DNA of 64,000 nt, taken from the NCBI GenBank assembly GCA_963702575.1, contig CAVPCU010000006.1, positions 496,001-560,000 of the forward strand. Reading direction: 5' to 3'. This DNA comes from VRUE01 sp963702575. Lineage in GTDB: Bacteria > Actinomycetota > Thermoleophilia > Solirubrobacterales > 70-9. The first letter of the stretch is position 1. Each line of letters opens with the position of its first letter. Of this stretch, positions 63,354 through 64,000 are shown piece after piece. The translations under genes and the position numbers were made by a program. The notes under the pieces were generated by a model, which made no database searches, was not told where the DNA came from, and saw only the letters and a program-made list of their open reading frames with translations.

Positions 63354-63793
63354 GCGCGCGAAAGCAGCACCCCGAGCGGCGCCCGCCCGGCTCCGCCGCC
63401 GACGCGGCGGCGCGCCTCGCCGAGATCGTCGAGGCGGCCGAGCAGGCTGCGCGGAAGGTCATCGACGACGCCGAGGCCGACGCCCAGCGGACGCTCGAGG
63501 AGGCGCGCGAGCGCGCCGACCGGATGGTCGCCGAGCGGCTGCGTGAGCTGGCCGACGAGCTCGACCCGCCGGGGATGCCCGCCGAGCGCCCGCGCCACCT
63601 CGAGCCGGTCGAGGCCCCGCGGGAGCCGGAGGAGCCCCAACGCCGCCCGGGCTCTGCCGGGGCTCGCCTGCTGGCGACCCAGATGGCGGTCTCCGGCGCC
63701 ACCCGCAAGGAGATCGAGATGCGGCTGCGCGCCGGCTTCGAGATCGACGACACCGACGAGATCCTCGACGCGATCCTCGGCCCGGAGGAGTAG
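63350..63793 (+). CDS. Hypothetical coiled-coil protein
   Basis: 147 residues from ATG overlapping the argD stop. Residues about 15-70 form a charged helix (RLAEIVEAAEQAARKVIDDA and on), then a Pro/Glu/Arg linker and a small C-terminal domain (LLATQMAVSGATRKEIEMRL). Unknown function; perhaps DivIVA/Wag31-related by style only. Confidence 0.6.
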   Translation: MSARKQHPERRPPGSAADAAARLAEIVEAAEQAARKVIDDAEADAQRTLEEARERADRMVAERLRELADELDPPGMPAERPRHLEPVEAPREPEEPQRRPGSAGARLLATQMAVSGATRKEIEMRLRAGFEIDDTDEILDAILGPEE

Positions 63794-63795
63794 CG

Positions 63796-64000
63796 ATGCA
63801 CGACGACCGCACCCGCGTGATGGGGCAGCCAGGAGAGCCCGAGCGCCCGCGCGGCAGCCTGCGCCTGCTCGTCGCCGGCCTGATCGCGGTGATCGTCGGC
63901 CTCGTCGTCGCGATCGTCGTCATCGCCTCGGACAACGGCGGCGGCGGATCGACCTCGACCTTCTCCTCGCCCACCACCGAATCGACCTCGACCTCGGAAT
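63796..64000 (+). CDS. Membrane-anchored protein, start only
   Basis: ATG 63796 opens MHDDRTRVMGQPGEPERPRG, then a membrane helix (LLVAGLIAVIVGLVVAIVVI) and a Ser/Thr-rich stretch that runs off the window. GGAGG overlaps the previous stop. Probably an exported or wall-associated protein; the functional part is not seen. Confidence 0.6.
   Translation, partial: MHDDRTRVMGQPGEPERPRGSLRLLVAGLIAVIVGLVVAIVVIASDNGGGGSTSTFSSPTTESTSTSE

Overview
This is a 64-kb piece of a high-GC bacterial chromosome. The gene order (DAK2-recG-rsmD-coaD-SepIVA/DivIVA-like-DUF177-rpmF-plsX-acpP-rnc-smc-ftsY-ffh-rpsP-khpA-trmD-rplS-lepB-rnhB-YraN-comM-dprA, with a WhiG/FliA sigma factor nearby) and the Ala/Arg/Glu-rich, G/C-ending codon use point to Actinomycetota. 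A deep lineage such as Thermoleophilia (Solirubrobacterales) seems likely; the phylum rests on synteny and protein style, the order on inference.

Layout. 1-27.6 kb is an almost gap-free housekeeping block: DNA repair, ribosome maturation, CoA and phospholipid synthesis, the SRP pathway, tRNA and ribosome modification, competence (comM, dprA), thiD, ilvD, a cell-wall L,D-transpeptidase, a XerC/D recombinase and a motility/sporulation-type sigma factor. 28.6-43.5 kb is accessory DNA. It starts at a tRNA-Gly gene whose 3' half recurs at 33.5 kb, and carries two hypothetical proteins, an HTH/PIN pair, toxin-antitoxin remnants, a 2.6-kb IS21-family element that splits a kinase gene with a 6-bp target duplication, and a convergent pair (SHMT-like PLP enzyme and membrane-anchored STAND-type NTPase) framed by 27-bp inverted repeats beside a tyrosine recombinase. 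A second toxin-antitoxin pair follows. 43.6-50.3 kb holds a secreted PASTA protein, zwf, tRNA-Cys, tRNA-Val and a polytopic membrane protein. 50.4-64 kb is core again: thrS, infC-rpmI-rplT, a 2-epimerase (wecB-like), a SpoU methyltransferase, pheST and argCJBD.

Main surprises. (1) The inverted repeats around the PLP/NTPase pair include the Shine-Dalgarno sequence and start codon of both genes, so the segment could be an invertible expression switch. (2) A 57-bp palindromic element occurs once between genes and once in frame inside pheT, like the protein-coding palindromic repeats of Rickettsia. (3) Six housekeeping genes carry seven single-base shifts, every one a +1; six of the seven lie within 10 kb, so insertion-type sequence errors are the leading explanation. 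(4) The SMC protein is 779 residues with no recognisable hinge. (5) RNase III lacks some of the usual metal-binding acids. (6) rimM is missing from its usual place.
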